Positions 24,201-37,200 of a DNA stretch of 64,000 nucleotides are shown in pieces. The translations under genes and the position numbers were made by a program. The stretch's first letter is position 1; every line of letters begins with the position of its first letter. The DNA is from Parus major (lineage: Eukaryota; Chordata; Aves; Passeriformes; Paridae), in contig NC_031770.1 of NCBI RefSeq assembly GCF_001522545.3, positions 15,168,751-15,232,750 on the forward strand, written 5' to 3'. The notes beneath the pieces were generated by a model. It saw only the letters and a list, made by a program, of their open reading frames with translations, had not been told where the DNA came from and searched no databases.

Positions 24201-27200
24201 GCTGTTTATTGGGTAGATTTCCATAACCTGTCCCCCTTTTCCTTCCGTCTCCTGTCTCCTCTTTTTATGTAGGCCAAGTGTTTCTTCCCCCCGGCTCTGC
24301 TTACCTTTTTCACTCTGCTCCCTCTGAATTTAGCAACTTTGATAAATGTCTTTGGGTAGGTATCTGTGAACAAAAGGGAATAGTAAGCCTACAGTGGAGC
24401 TGGCTGTTTTCCTTTAAACAGGCTCACCTTTGACACTCAGAAGTGTGCCTCCTAAGCAGGGGGTGGTGCTGTTAAAAGACTGAAAGCAGTAGTGAATCAG
24501 CTTCAAGACCTTTGAGGAAATGCTGTGTTGACTGAGGCTGGGAAACTCCACCCAGAGCTCCAGGAACAGCGAATAGAAAAGACCAACAATACTACAAAGA
24601 TTTCTTCTCACTCCCTGGTCTGTGAAGTGAGAATTGTAACAAACCAGTTTCATTTCTTGGTAAGTGCAACCAAAAATGAAACAGTTATGGGAATTCATCT
24701 GGGCCTTAGGTGCATGTACATTTATATATTCCCAAGTTAGTTGATTCTTCTGATTATATAAAAAATCCCAGCAACCCAGTACAGACATTAAAGTGTCCTG
24801 TTCTGTACAGGCTCTGAATGTCTCTGCATGGGGCCCTTTCTAGCCCAATCTGTCTTTGTTCTCACCCAGTGCTCACAAACAATAGGGACAGCCCAGACTG
24901 TCTGATGAAGTCCACGTGCGTTGGAGTAGCCGCTCTCCGCTCTCCCTCCCGAACAGTTTATCTTCTGGTAGACAGCTGTTGTGATGTTTTTCTTTGCCAA
25001 GGGGATGGTTTCAGCTTTACCTTCTCAGCTGAGGATAAAAGCTCCCTTGAAATCACCTCCTATAAAATACAGGGGAGTTGGCAGCTGGCTCATTGCATCA
25101 GCTGGGTCAGTGGGTCACCACCCCATGGCATCTTCTCTCCACTCAAACACATGTGCATCAAACCAAGCCTTTGTGTGGAGGAAGTGGCATAATCAGATGG
25201 CTGTCATCCATGAGTTGGACACCTGACAAAATCTCCCCCAAAGGAAAGTGATAACATATGTGATCGTGTAGAGCACTGCCAATGGACAGGATTTGTGAGA
25301 CAGGACTTGCAGACTCAAACCTGAAAGTTCTCCTTATTTCAGTAACTGACCTTCACTGTGAAGGACCAAAAAGAGAAAAAAGAAATGAAAAACCCTGCAA
25401 GATCCTTGTCCCACTGTGATAGGTCTGTATCACCATCCCTCCTACTTAGCAACTTTGCTTTCTTTGCTAGGGCCTGGCAGTGAGGCTCTCTGCAACAGGG
25501 CCTGGCTTCAGAGGGCTCTGTGTCCCAGACCTCCCTGAGCTGCCGTGTGCACAGCGGTGACTCCTCGTTTCTCCAGGACACCATTCTGCATTCCCTGGCA
25601 CCAGGCCTACTTACTGGCTCCATTCCTGATGTCTTAATAATGGCATGGAAATTCGAAGTCCCTCTTCAGACATTAAGTACTTTCTCTCATATGGCTCCTG
25701 GGTCTTTGGAGATTTACACTTAAATGCCTTTTTAAATCTAGCTACTAGGTATGGTGACAGGGTAATGAGACCAACTCTGTCATTATGGAGAGGGTGTGGA
25801 GGGACTGCTTCACCACTGACCTTCATCTTTTGATGTTGAGATTGATTTTGATGTACAAACAATTTCCCCTGGAAAAAAAATACAACCATCTGAAAAGTTC
25901 CTGTAAGAGTAGCACTTGTGCCTGTGTCAGCTTTCAGGTGAGCCAAAAAGCACTGCTTTTTGTCTGCTTGTGATATCAAATGAAAGACAATTACTTTTTT
26001 GTGTGTTTCAGTCAGATTACCTTATAAGAATGAAGCTGCAGGCTGTACCATCTCCTCTGAAAAACACAGGCTATCAGTAGCCATTGCCAAATAACAAGAG
26101 CAACTCGTGGGATGAACCCAGCCTTTGATGCGAGGCAAAGCTGAGAAGGCACAGAGGGGGCAGTGAGGAGTCACGCTGTCTCCCAGAGAGATCACAGCCT
26201 GTAAGCTTGGCTCTGTATTTCAACTGCCTCCTCTCTGATGCCAGAAATCCTGGGCATGGAAGGAACAGCAGTGGAAAATCCCACTGCATCATTGTCCCAC
26301 CTCAGGCATGCCTGGTTTGGTAGGCTTAACTTTGCCACACAGGAATCCACAAGTGTACCAAAAGATTATTAGCGGTTCTGGAGATGAAGGAGGAACACAA
26401 ACCACTGAGCTGTAATTTTTTCTTTTTAAAGGGAGAAGATGTGCACAAGCAGCCCCCAAGCCCTGACACTCATTCAGTGGGATGTAATCAGGTCCTGCTG
26501 AATTCCACTGAAGTTTTGTCACAGGTTTTAATTAGATTAATATGTTGGTGGTTGAGTTTCACTACACAGTTCCATCTGAGATTGTGATGATTCCTCAGTT
26601 AGCCAATTTGCTCTGAAATGCTTCTATAGAGCTGCTCACAGCACTGAAAAATGGCTTTAGATGGGTCAAATATTAAAGGTGGGTCTTACTAAGGCTGTTG
26701 GGTGTGGGCATCTCCTCTTTCTCTGGAATTTCCATGCCACCATTAAGTTCCAGATCTAACACAGCCTTTTTTGCTCAGTAGTGCTGCAGAGAGGACTGGC
26801 TCCTCCAGAGTAATTTGAGCTATTGTGATATGAATCAGCTGTGGAAAAGGCCCAGGGTCTTCCCGAAACCTGGCATAAGAAATAAAGGAACAAACTGCTG
26901 ACTGCACTGCATCTCCCTATGTCAGAGGAGAATTAATTAATGTTTTCAGGCTGCTTTGAAAATTAAAAGTGCCATGTGGTACAATACTGCTGATTCTGTT
27001 TTTCACCCTGTAGCTGACATGTAGCATGTCCCTTACAAGCTAATTGGAAATTGCTTTTGGTATTTTTAGCGTTTTTCAGCAGAGCTGCTACAGTCTGCTG
27101 CTTTGTTCTATTAAACGTGCCCTACCTCACCCTCCTATACCCCCCCTTCCTCTAAGCTCCTCTGCTAGGGAAATAAAAACATCAGTCCCTGGCACCATCT

Positions 27201-28840
27201 GTCAAGCACAGGCTAATCCATTCTCTGCTTGTCTCATGGTCAATTTGGTTTCTCTCTGATTGGTACAGCTACTCTTCTTATTGCTGAGAATTTAATTCTA
27301 TTCATAGGTTTGGGCTTTGCTTTGTTTTCATGGTAATATTATTGTGATGATTGCAATATTCAGACATACAACCCCTCCATATGTCCAGACTGGAGAAGGG
27401 TACTTAAGCAAACCTGCAACCTCCCAGTAAGGCAGGGAGCATCGCTCTGCCCCTTTTACAGAGGGAAAATGAGGCAGGAATGTGTGGGTGCCTCAGCAGC
27501 AGAGCTGAGCAGTGAACTCACAGGGCCCCAGATAAGAACCAGTCACCAGTGCTGACTAAAGCACCATTGCTGACTAAAGTACCATTGCTTTGATTCTCTT
27601 TCTGCTCTGTTTTGGCTTTGTTTATGGTGATCTCCACAAGAGCTGTGCAGAGGTAAGACATGGACCCTTGTACAGCTCCTGTGACAAGGTGGAGCAGATC
27701 CACCAGGGACACAGCTCGTGGTTACCCAGAAAGGATCAGCAGCAGATCAGGTCAGCCTGTCAACAAAGGGGGCATGTTAGGCCAGTTATTTCCTCCATTT
27801 GCTGGTAGTAAAATGGGACCCCAGGCACAGTTTTATGGCTTCCTTCTAATATTCTCAGTACTTCTGCTGTCCCTGTGCCATTAATTAAGTGGTGATTGCT
27901 GTCTGATGGACTGCTCTTACACCTTTCACTCCCCTTCCATGATCAAAAGAGAGGCTGATGTGAGGCCACTGAGAAACGTCAATGCTCAGTTCTGTTCAGG
28001 ATCAGGCCAGAGCTGACCGTCTGTCCAAAGCAAACAGCAGCTCCTAGCACATTGTTGCTGACCGGCCACTGTCTACCCTCACACAGGCTGTGTGTGCTCT
28101 TCTACCTCGTCGTTTCTTCTCATAAAAGAATCCATGCAAAAGACACAGGCTGAAGAACAGCTGGGTGTGTAAGCATGTCCAATGTGCTGTACATGCACAG
28201 AGATGCCCCTTTGTCTTGGTGTGAAATGACAGAAGAATCCTGCTGAGTCATTCCTTCCTGCCATTACTGCAGCTCCTCTGGTGATACCACATGGATAGAC
28301 CCAGGAATGAAAATACTTTTTCTAGAACAGAAATCCTTAAAATGGCATGGCTTGCCCCATAGGAGGAAAACAATGCCTTCTTGCATCTTCTTTTCATATC
28401 CAACAACTCAAGAGGATTTCTTTTTTCACTGTATTTTGTCCAAGACCACTATTTTCCAAGGACGCAGTCTGTGAGCCCTTAAAACTGGCAGGGAACTGAC
28501 AGCACTTGCAAACAGTGGCCAAGAAGGGCCACACTGCCTCATTCTCCTCTGATCTTTCATCTCCACAGTGGGCAGTGTTTAAGGTATCCCACAAAGATTT
28601 CAATGTGAATGGCCTGAAAGTCTGCAAGCAGCATGAGTCACAGCTTAATTGAGGTGGGGATGTAGACAAAAGTCATCTCTGTGCCTTTCCACACCTCCAA
28701 CCCTCACAGGGCCCCATAATGTGGATGAAGCTCACAGCCAGGGTAGGCCAAATCCCTTGGAATGCAGGTGCCTGGAGACAGGACTCCCCTTCCTCCCAGC
28801 CAGATCTATGGCAATGTGCTCTAGGGATGCAGGGAGGTGT
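21291..28840. other. Intergenic, no gene recognised
   Basis: This stretch shows only short random frames, apart from the small tandem duplication at 27.55 kb. Confidence 0.6.
27551..27586. repeat. Short tandem duplication (18 bp x 2)
   Basis: GCTGACTAAAGCACCATT is followed immediately by a copy with one substitution (GTACCATT). Confidence 0.9.
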
Positions 28841-29278
28841 TGGGTGTGTCAGGAAAATTAATCCACAAACGCCAGAGATTTATGTCCAAAAAGGAGACAG
28901 AGGAGTCTTTTTACTTTATTCGAATAAAGGGAGAGGCCATGGGGCATTCCCCTGGGGTCTCTCAAAGTTTGGCAGCCTCCTTTTTATCCTAATTTCCAGC
29001 TGCTTGTCCCTTCTCTCTTTCCCCATAGGCTGAGGTACTTGAGAGGTACAGACTTCCTGGAATGCCTGATACCTGGGATACCTTCCCCTCCCTCCCCCCC
29101 AGTGCATAATCTCTTCTTAATTCTTAACTCTTGTGGAATTCATAGTGCTCTTTCAGTGCCTCTTTCATTCCTCTTTCAGGGGAATCCATCCCATTGTTTC
29201 TGTTGTCTCTCACTGATAGCTGCATCTTATCAGCAGACCCGCAGCTTGTTTGCAAAGACAAACCCATCATTCCTCTCA
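28841..29278 (-). mobile_element. Solo LTR of an endogenous retrovirus
   Basis: The element starts TGGGTGTGTCAGG and ends CATTCCTCTCA on the + strand, so it has TG...CA ends in either orientation. It is flanked by GGTGT on both sides (28836-28840 and 29279-29283; 6 bp if the shared A is counted), a target-site duplication. A 16-bp palindrome, CTTTATTCGAATAAAG (28914-28929), gives an AATAAA on both strands. I favour the minus orientation because that puts the AATAAA near the LTR 3' end. No internal retroviral sequence adjoins, so it is a solo LTR left by recombination. At 438 bp it has normal LTR length. It lies about 1 kb upstream of the YPEL5 island. Confidence 0.75.
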
Positions 29279-29410
29279 GGTGTCTGTGGCATTCAGCTCC
29301 CCTAAGAGTGGGAATTTCTGCCAGGCTGTGAGGGAGGCAAGGGGGTCTGGGAGGCTGGTGGAGGGGGAGTGGAGGGCACCAGGCTCAGGGCAGAGGCTGC
29401 CAGGTGCCTG

Positions 29411-29436
29411 GGAAATGGAACTTGGAAATGGAACTT
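29411..29436. repeat. Short tandem duplication (13 bp x 2)
   Basis: GGAAATGGAACTT occurs twice head to tail without mismatch, between the solo LTR and the CR1 element. Confidence 0.9.
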
Positions 29437-29585
29437 GGCAGGCGAGGAAGGGCTGAGCACTGCCATAAGGCTCCAGCTTTGGCTCTGACGCCGGCTTGAG
29501 GCCTGGCTCCATCTCCAGGTCTAGCCCTGACTCCAGCACCCCCAACACCTGAGCTGCAGCACTGAGCACTGTCCTGGCCCGTCCT

Positions 29586-30137
29586 CAGCACTGGTGGGAG
29601 TACTGTGCCCAGGTCTGAGCCTCATATTTTAGAAAGGACATTGAGGTGCTGGAGTGTGGCCAGCAAAGGGCAACAAGGCTTGTGAGGGGTCTAGAAAACA
29701 CATCTTGTGAGCAATGTCTGAGGGAGCTGGGGTTGCTCAGCCTGGAGGAGAGCCCATTGCTCTATACATTTACCTGAGAGGATGCTGTAGGGAGGTGGGG
29801 GCCGGTCTTCTCTGACGTGTCTGCTGTGACAGGACCAGAGGAAATGGTGTTAAACTGAGACAGCAGATTCAGATTAGACAGAAAAAAAATGTCATTGTTA
29901 GGGGGGTGAGGATTAGAATAGGTTGTCCAGGGAGGTCACCAGCCCTGACGGTGCTCCAGAGGCTTCTGAAGGCGGTGCTAGGTGTTGTGGTTTAGTGATT
30001 ATAGGGTTACTGAGTGATTTATGGTAGTGCTGAGTGGACCATCGAACTAGATAATCTTAAACGCCTCTCCTAGCTCTGATGATTCTATGATTCTGTAATT
30101 TTTCTATGATTAACTCTATAATTTTGTGATTCCGTGA
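29586..30137 (+). mobile_element. CR1 LINE, 5'-truncated, sense orientation
   Basis: The sequence matches the CR1 3' region as I know it. There is a GGAGTACTGTGCCCAGGTCT block, then AGGGAGCTGGGGTTGCTCAG with CCTGGAGGAGAG, then a TTAAACTGAGACAG block, AATAGGTTGTCCAGGGAGGT, and GAACTAGATAATCTTAAACG. The end is a degenerate tandem of TGATTCTATGATTCTGT and related units, the diagnostic CR1 tail. It is diverged, has no ORF, and lacks its 5' part, as is usual for CR1. Its tail runs directly into the CpG island. Confidence 0.9.
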
Positions 30138-31280
30138 CCCCGCGTGCCCCGCCGGCAGCGGCCGTGAGGCGACCCGGGGCGGGGCGGAGCGTGAGGCGCC
30201 AGGGGCGGAGCCTCCCCGGCAGCGAGGGGGCGTGGCCTCTGTGCGCTGATTGACAGGCGGGGCGGGGCCACGGCGGGGCGGAGCCGCGCGGCCGATCCGG
30301 AGCGCCGGGGCCGTGGAGGGCGGGGGAGACAGCGGGCACGGATCCGCCGCCACCGCCGCTCTACAGCGCCAGGTAACCGGGCGGGGGCCGCGCCCGCCCC
30401 GTGCTACCCGGGGAGGCCGGGGCGGCTGGGGAGGGAGGTGGCGACCGCCGCTCCGCGCCGCGGCGCTGTGTCTGTCGGGCCGCGGCGGAGCCCCAGGCGA
30501 GCTGCTCCGGTCCGGTCCGGCGGCGGGCGCGGAGAGGGGCAGCGGTCGGCCCAGCCCGACCCGGTGCGTTACCCGGCGCCGCCACAAAGCACCGGCCTTC
30601 CCCCACCGCGTCCCTTTCTCTGTCAGCGTCTCTCAGCGCCGCCCAGCCTTCCCGGCGGGGGCCGGCACCGAGCACCCCCTCCCCGTCGCCGCCGACACAA
30701 CTTCCTCCCCCGGCCCCGCACTGGGCAACTTTTCGGGCCAGTTCTTTTGCGGAGCCCCGGGCGGGTGGGCGCGGGGCCGGGCCCGTGTCCGGTGCGGGAG
30801 CGGGGACGGCTGGGGAGGGTGGGGGGCGGCGGTGGGCCCCGGGCACGGCCCTTTGGTGCGGCGGCGGCGGTGCCTCCCCGTCAGCTGTTTCCTGCTGTTT
30901 GTTGTCAGGGCTCCTGCGCTCCCGGCAGCGCCCGGCGGCGGCGCGGGGGGGACGGGACGAGCCGGGCCGGCCCCGGTTGGCTGCGCGCGCCCCCGTGACG
31001 GCGCGCGGGCCGGGCCGGGCCGGGGACCGCCCCCGCGTGCGCGCGGCTTTGTGTGTGCGCGGCACCGACACCGACACCGGCACCGCCCGCGGCGCCGCCC
31101 CCGGGCCCGGCCGCGGGGGTTGCGCGGGGGTTGAACCGCCCGGCCCTGTCGCACGGGGGGTGGCGGCGCCGCCTGACGCAGCGCCCCTCTCCCCGGGCGA
31201 AGGTGCCGCTTGGCGAGCGCTGGCCGGCGGAGCAGCCCCCTGTCCCCGCCGGACCGGTGCCTCCCCCGGGGAGCTGTCAC
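30130..31280. promoter_or_regulatory. YPEL5: CpG island promoter of YPEL5
   Basis: GC content and CpG frequency jump abruptly at about 30130, right after a CR1 element, and fall off near 31280. GC boxes of the GGGGCGGGGC type occur at about 30177-30188 and 30257-30269. There is no obvious TATA box in the expected region, as expected for a CpG-island promoter with dispersed starts. An ATTG (reverse CAAT-like) motif at about 30249-30252 is next to the second GC-box group. The island extends about 900 bp into intron 1. Short simple patches occur within it, such as the CACCGA/CACCGG run near 31063-31085. Whether it also drives a divergent transcript cannot be decided from sequence. Confidence 0.9.
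30250..30372 (+). other. YPEL5: YPEL5 non-coding exon 1 (5'UTR), approximate start
   Basis: A strong splice donor, CGCCAG|GTAACC, sits at 30372/30373 inside the CpG island, just downstream of GC boxes and close to the island's upstream edge. The stretch before it has no ATG, and neither does the part of exon 2 before the YPEL5 start. The predicted mRNA therefore has no upstream ORF if exon 1 joins exon 2 directly. The 5' end is a guess; only the 3' boundary rests on a sequence signal. Long apparent ORFs on both strands here are an effect of high GC and few stops. Confidence 0.6.
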
Positions 31281-34200
31281 AGATCCAGCCGTGGTGCTGT
31301 TTGCTTTGTGGAGGTGCTGGCGGCTCGCTCGGCAGCCAGGCACATTCGCCTGCTAGCGCTTAGGTTGGAGTTTTCCCTGTGGAAGTATGGATGCCCAGGG
31401 AGCAGAAATACTCTGCTGGCGCTTTTCCGCTCTGGGAAAGGTCTGAGTCGAAGCAAAAGGGAATGTGAAGACTGTTGTCTATCTGCTTCATTTGTTACTC
31501 TGTGCTCAGCCCTTAGCTGTAGAAAGTAGATGTAGATTAGATTAATCCAGCATGTTTATTTAAGAATAAAGGCCGTGTTTTGGACTGATATCGCCGTAGA
31601 ATTTAATACATTATTTGTCTTTGGTTTCTTTAAACAATAAACACGGGTTTAGGGTTAGATTGAGGGAATAACAAAGCAAGTACACACGGTCTTCCGAGGG
31701 AGAAACAGGGCAGGGCTCTTTCGAAAGTGGTGTCACAGAACAGCTCTTGATGTCAGCAACTAATGGCTGTAGATTAACCATTATCTTAACTAATGTTTAT
31801 GACTGATGGCTGAAAGGGAGGGAACTTGCTCCCCAGTTGTAAACATTCCCTCACGTGACTGTATGTAAGTGCTGTATATATAATCTTATATTTTTTTTAT
31901 ATAGAGCCTCATTCTGGATGCCTGAATTTAAGTTGTGTGTGTGACAAACAAAACTGTCAGTTTTTAAGTGCTGCTCTCTTTTTCTAAAGTAGTCTTTAAA
32001 AATATTATTTGGAGGCTTCAGTCATCTGCTACTTTCACTTCCGTTGTTACGGAAATACTTAGAGATGCAGAGCTTTTTGTTTGTGTACAGATTTTTTATA
32101 GTGACAAGTGAGTTTCAAGTGTGGTTGCCAAGTGTGTGAACAAATAAAACTGCATCTCAAGGTCCAGTAGAGAAGATGACAAGGATTTGTTGCTTGTCAC
32201 AGACTGAGAGCTGTACACATGTTTATATATTTGTATTTAACATGGTAATAATCACAAGCTTGAAGGGATGTTGTCCAAGTCAGGTCATTGGTTCATGTTT
32301 GTTTACTAACGTCTGACCTGTGTTGAAATCTCTGGTTGCTCAGCTCTCACTGAAATACGTAATTCCCTTAAGCAACATTTAACTTAAAATTTGCTAAATG
32401 TGTGGATGAAATGCCTGTATGCTGTGGATGTTTGTTAGCAAGGCAATCTCTAATTTTGGAGCCTTTACCTACATTTAGGACCTTTCTAGTTAATACAAAA
32501 ATCTCTTGGTGATTTGCACTTAGTGTGTTAGCACCCTTTCTGCCAGCTGGATGTTGCTGGTTTGGATGATGGTTGTCTTTACACCATTTCTTAAAAGGTT
32601 GTTTATTTGATTTCATTTTTAATGACTCAATAATTCAGTGATGTCTTTGGATGAAGTTTTGTATTATTTCAGCACTAAAATAAATGAAAACAGAAAATAT
32701 GTTGTTTAGCTTTCAGAAAATTGCAGAATGGATTCACAGACATAAGTTGTGAGTCTCAATTGCTTAAGTAGTATAAGAATAAATTTATTACCAAGCAAGG
32801 TAATACAGCTTTCTTAAAAACAGGGGCGTAATTAGGAAGGGGAGAGAAGGAAAATGAAGAGGAAAAGAAGCAGGGAGACAGGTCTAGTTGCTGGTTTTGG
32901 GCTCTGTATAGTGGTGTGAAAGAAAATTAATCTTGGTCTGATACCACTTGTAAACCAATACTTTTATATGTTACCTAGCACAAGTATTGTGAGGGTTTAA
33001 GTTACTCTGTGGAAGATACTGAGATGGGGGGGCTGTATGAGAAACAAGCAACCATCTGTGTGGCTCTGCTCTCTGTAAATGTGAAACAAAGTACCCTGGA
33101 TTAGTGTTTGAGTGCACCATATGACATAAATACCAGTATCCCAGTGCTCACCTTAGCTAGGAAAAAATCCAGTTTGCAATAGGAGATGATACTACTGCAA
33201 CCTGCAATACTAAATTACACTGCTGCAACTTGCACAAGGGTGTTTTCATTCTGCAAGGCAGCCTCTTGTTGGCAGGTGCTGTGCCCTGCATCTGGGCACA
33301 GCTTCCGTTGCTTTGCCAAAGCCTCTTCTGTCATTGGACTGTATTAAGTTCCTTTTACTTAGTTTGCTACAGTAGCTGGATGGTTCTAATGAGCACAGTA
33401 TGCTGTTCCAGTTCAGTTTCTCTCCACATTTGGCTACATGTGGTGGTTTCAATTCTGCATGTAGGCAGAGGCCAGGCCCTGTTTACTTGGACAGTCGCAG
33501 AAGTTGGTGGCGGACATTGAATCTTCAACCTCCTAAGAGACTGACGACATCTGTATTTTCGGATGCACCCCCACCTGTGAACAGGGAAACCTGGAAAGGT
33601 AAGGAGCAAGTTTTATTTTTTCCTTTATTATTCTTTAACGTCTTGTACAGCTGTGCTAAGAATTCTCTTTCCTCTTTTGTCCACCTCTGAGATGAGAAGA
33701 GGAAGCTGAAGCCCAGTTCTTGAGATGCAGTGATGAAGTTTCAGCCTAGTTCCAGGGTAAGTACATCTTGAGAATGTTTTAGTGTACTTAGGGGAATGCA
33801 TAACCCTTTCTCAAAGGGTAGAGAATGCTTATTTGCTCACAAAGGAAAATGCTTTTAGTTTGTAAAATAGTGAAAGAGAGGTGGTCACAGTTTTTTGTCC
33901 TTTAACTAGCAGCTGTTCTCTGTTGTAGATGGGAATGCAGTAAATGATCCTGAAGCAACACTGAGGCTCCTCCTGTGAAATATCCACAGTCCAGTGTGTA
34001 TAGAGAAAGTGCTTGCTGGCTCTCCCAAGTGTTGACGGTCCTGTGTCTTCAAGAGATGCATTCCAGGACAAGAAAACACTGACTGTTAGTTTTAAAGATG
34101 TTAATAAATAATTTTTTGTGTTACTTTTTCATTCTTTATTGTGGTGAAGGTAGGCAGGTGAGGTAGTAACAAATACCAACCAAGTGGTGCTTCAGGTGGT

Positions 34201-37200
34201 TTTGGGTGTGTGTGCAGATAGTGGTCAAATTTAAGCTGCTGAATGTCAGCCCTTTGATATGGTTGTTGCTCAGTGTTGCTGAAATCAACACTGAAAGTGT
34301 TGGGGAGTTTGGGAGCTACTGCTCTGGGAATACACATTATAGCACTCAGCCACAGTGCCTTTATTTCCTGTCTGTCCATGCACTCACTGGGAGAAGCATG
34401 CAGGGAGGAAGTATTTTCACGGTGTGATTGGGAAGTGGTATCAAGCTGTCAGAATAATGTACTGTCAAAATCATGCACTGTCAGCAAGCCTGACCTGCTA
34501 GGTAACATGAGCTATCATTGATGGCTTTCCTAAAGGTCCTCTCAGGAAGGTGGTCTGGGTGCTGAATAATGGCAGTGTCATCCTCTCTCAGTTCATGAAG
34601 TACCCCTCTCTTGGAACTGGGGAGATCTGACAAGTAGATACTTTATATCCCATTAAAGAAAGTTAATAAGCCTGCCTTTTACGTTGCAGCTGTTCATTTC
34701 ATAAAATGACTTGGTTTGGTTATTTGAATGAAGACAGGAGCACTAGAACTTCATCGCTGATACATACCCAGTAAAGATTGCTTAGCTGATTTTAAAAGTG
34801 AAATCATGGGCCAAAAAAATCTGTTCTTTCCTCAGCATTTGGTTTTGTGAATAACCAAGACCCCTGTCCACTACTTCTGAAAATTCTGCTGGTAGCATGA
34901 TGGAGAATTGGTGGGATACAGTAGTGTCACTTTCTGGAGCTGTAAGTAGCACCAGGGAACCTGTCTGGTTCTCTGGACCAGTAGAAGTTATTTTCTGTGT
35001 TTTTAAGTGTAAATGGTGAATGAATGGCCAAGTGCACTTACTGTATTTTCCTCCCCTGTTTAGAGGATCTTAAGGTTTAGAAATGCTTTTATGTTTCACA
35101 ATTCTTCAGCTTCTCATTTAAGAGAACCCTCCTGCTGCCTATCAAAGCTGCCTATAAGTGGCTTTTTCAGATCACTTATGCATGTGTGAACATAAATAGA
35201 CGCCCTCACCTTTTTGATTGGTAGTGAAACTATAGGGAAAAAAATCTGCAGTTAACTTGGGTGACTTTGTACACACCACTTCATTTGTAAGGGGCAGGAG
35301 CTTGAGGGCAATGGAAAATTGCTTTCCCCTTGTTCTGTTGTGCTGCTGTTTTTTTCTTGTGTGCAGTAAGTATACCCTACAGGATTCAGCACCCTTACAT
35401 AAGGAGAGAGGAGTCTTTATCCACAGCAAGTACCTTCTGATTTAGTCTTATAAGTGAATGCTATGTTTTTGACTTGGAGGAAGAAAAAGGAACAGGAAAG
35501 CATAAAATGATTCCAAGTTGAAATTAGTTTCTCTATTTTACAGGAGAGGAAAAAGCAAAATTTCTGTGTTAGGTTTTTTAGAGAACTCATTATAAAGTGT
35601 GGCATTTTAAGTCTGCATTACTAGCAGTCATTTTGTAATTTTTTTCCTACTTTTTACTATTGTGAGTAGTAACATAAAGACTAATGTAAGAGGCCTAGTT
35701 TTATAATTCTTCACTGGGCCCTTAGAAATTAATTGAATTCAACAATCAAAACTGAGGTCAGAGGTACCTGTTGCCTGGTGTGTATTTTGACTGAAGTCTA
35801 CCAGGTGGTAGTTAGTGTAGAGGTTACATTTTCAAAGTTTGACATTAGTAACCTTATAGTATTTTAGCAGTTTCTTAAAAAAACATACACAAAATCTGCA
35901 TTGTTTTGACTGTTGTGCTGACTGTAGAATTTAATTTTCTAAATTTTTTAATGTGCATTATTTCAAGAATGTACATTTCCTTAGGCACTGTATTCTTAAA
36001 AAATGTGTTCTGGTACTGGCTGGTTTGTTAGATTCTACTATGACTTTAGGTTACTTTCAGCTCTTTAAGGAGACATAAATAAGCGAGGATTTTAGGCCTT
36101 ATATTACTAGGCAGATTTTTCAGCCTTATGTCTTCGAATTTATTTATTTATGCATTTATTTTAATGTTTGAGATCTTTAGGATTCAGGACTTCAGTCCAT
36201 GCCATAATGCCATATCCAGAAATAATACATTTGTGTGTTGCTGTGACTTCTAACTTGGTTGTTAGAATTGCTCTTGTGCTCCCTTCTGAAGTATTTAATT
36301 TCCATTTTTAGCATCTCTGGGCTACTGCTTTTCTGAGGGCACTAACAGACATGAGTTATGATTTTAGGCGGGTGATGCACTTGCATTTGAAGCATTTTGG
36401 TGCATTTTTCAAAATGTCATGCTGTGCAGGATCAGTCTGTGTAAAGGATCTGTTCTGGACACCAAGCTCTGTGTTTGTGTTGCTTTTGGTGAGATAGGGA
36501 TGGGTTAGATTTATGTGATGTAACTATAAAAATACTGACAGGGTGGGCATTGTGTTTACTCTGAAAGAAATACCCCTTTGGAGGCTGATTCCAGATAACT
36601 GTAACTTGTGATCAGTTAATTGTTTTGAATCCACAATATAATCAGCACAAAGATAACATTATCCAAAATTAGGAAGGATGGCACATGGACCTGGGCCAAG
36701 TGCCTTATAGGCATATCTGTTACAATTGTGTTAATTGCTTGTGTTTGTGGTTTCTTCTGGCTGGAAACTTTGACCGATACTTGTTTATTCACACTTACTG
36801 TCTGTTGATTTCCCTTCATCCTTTCACTATTCACATTTTAATTATTTTTTTTTGCCTTTGCTGGGAAAGATAAAGGCATATTAGAAAGGTATAAAGCTTA
36901 GAGAAGTCTAAATGAAAATGCTTTCTGTATTTTGAGTGGACTCACACCTCTAAGACTCAGATCTGTTTTATTTATCCTTTGAAGGGGAGAAATGGGTATT
37001 ATATCACCTTTAAAAGGAGGAGTCATGACATTGCTTTTACTTTTTATGTATCCTTCAGATGGGATACAGAAGATAAAAAGTGATTTGAAAAATCTGAAGG
37101 TAAGGAACCTGAGCTAAAATCACTCTGTTCAATATTAGGAATTCTTTTTGTTGCCTCACATTGTAAGAAAACAAAGTGTGAAATAAAGCGATTGGAAAAA

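Noticed and set aside
30250..31529. Long overlapping ORFs on both strands (up to 320 codons)
   Set aside because: They lie in the CpG island, where stops are rare. Their composition is Gly/Pro/Arg/Ala low complexity, several start at non-ATG codons, and none has a domain.
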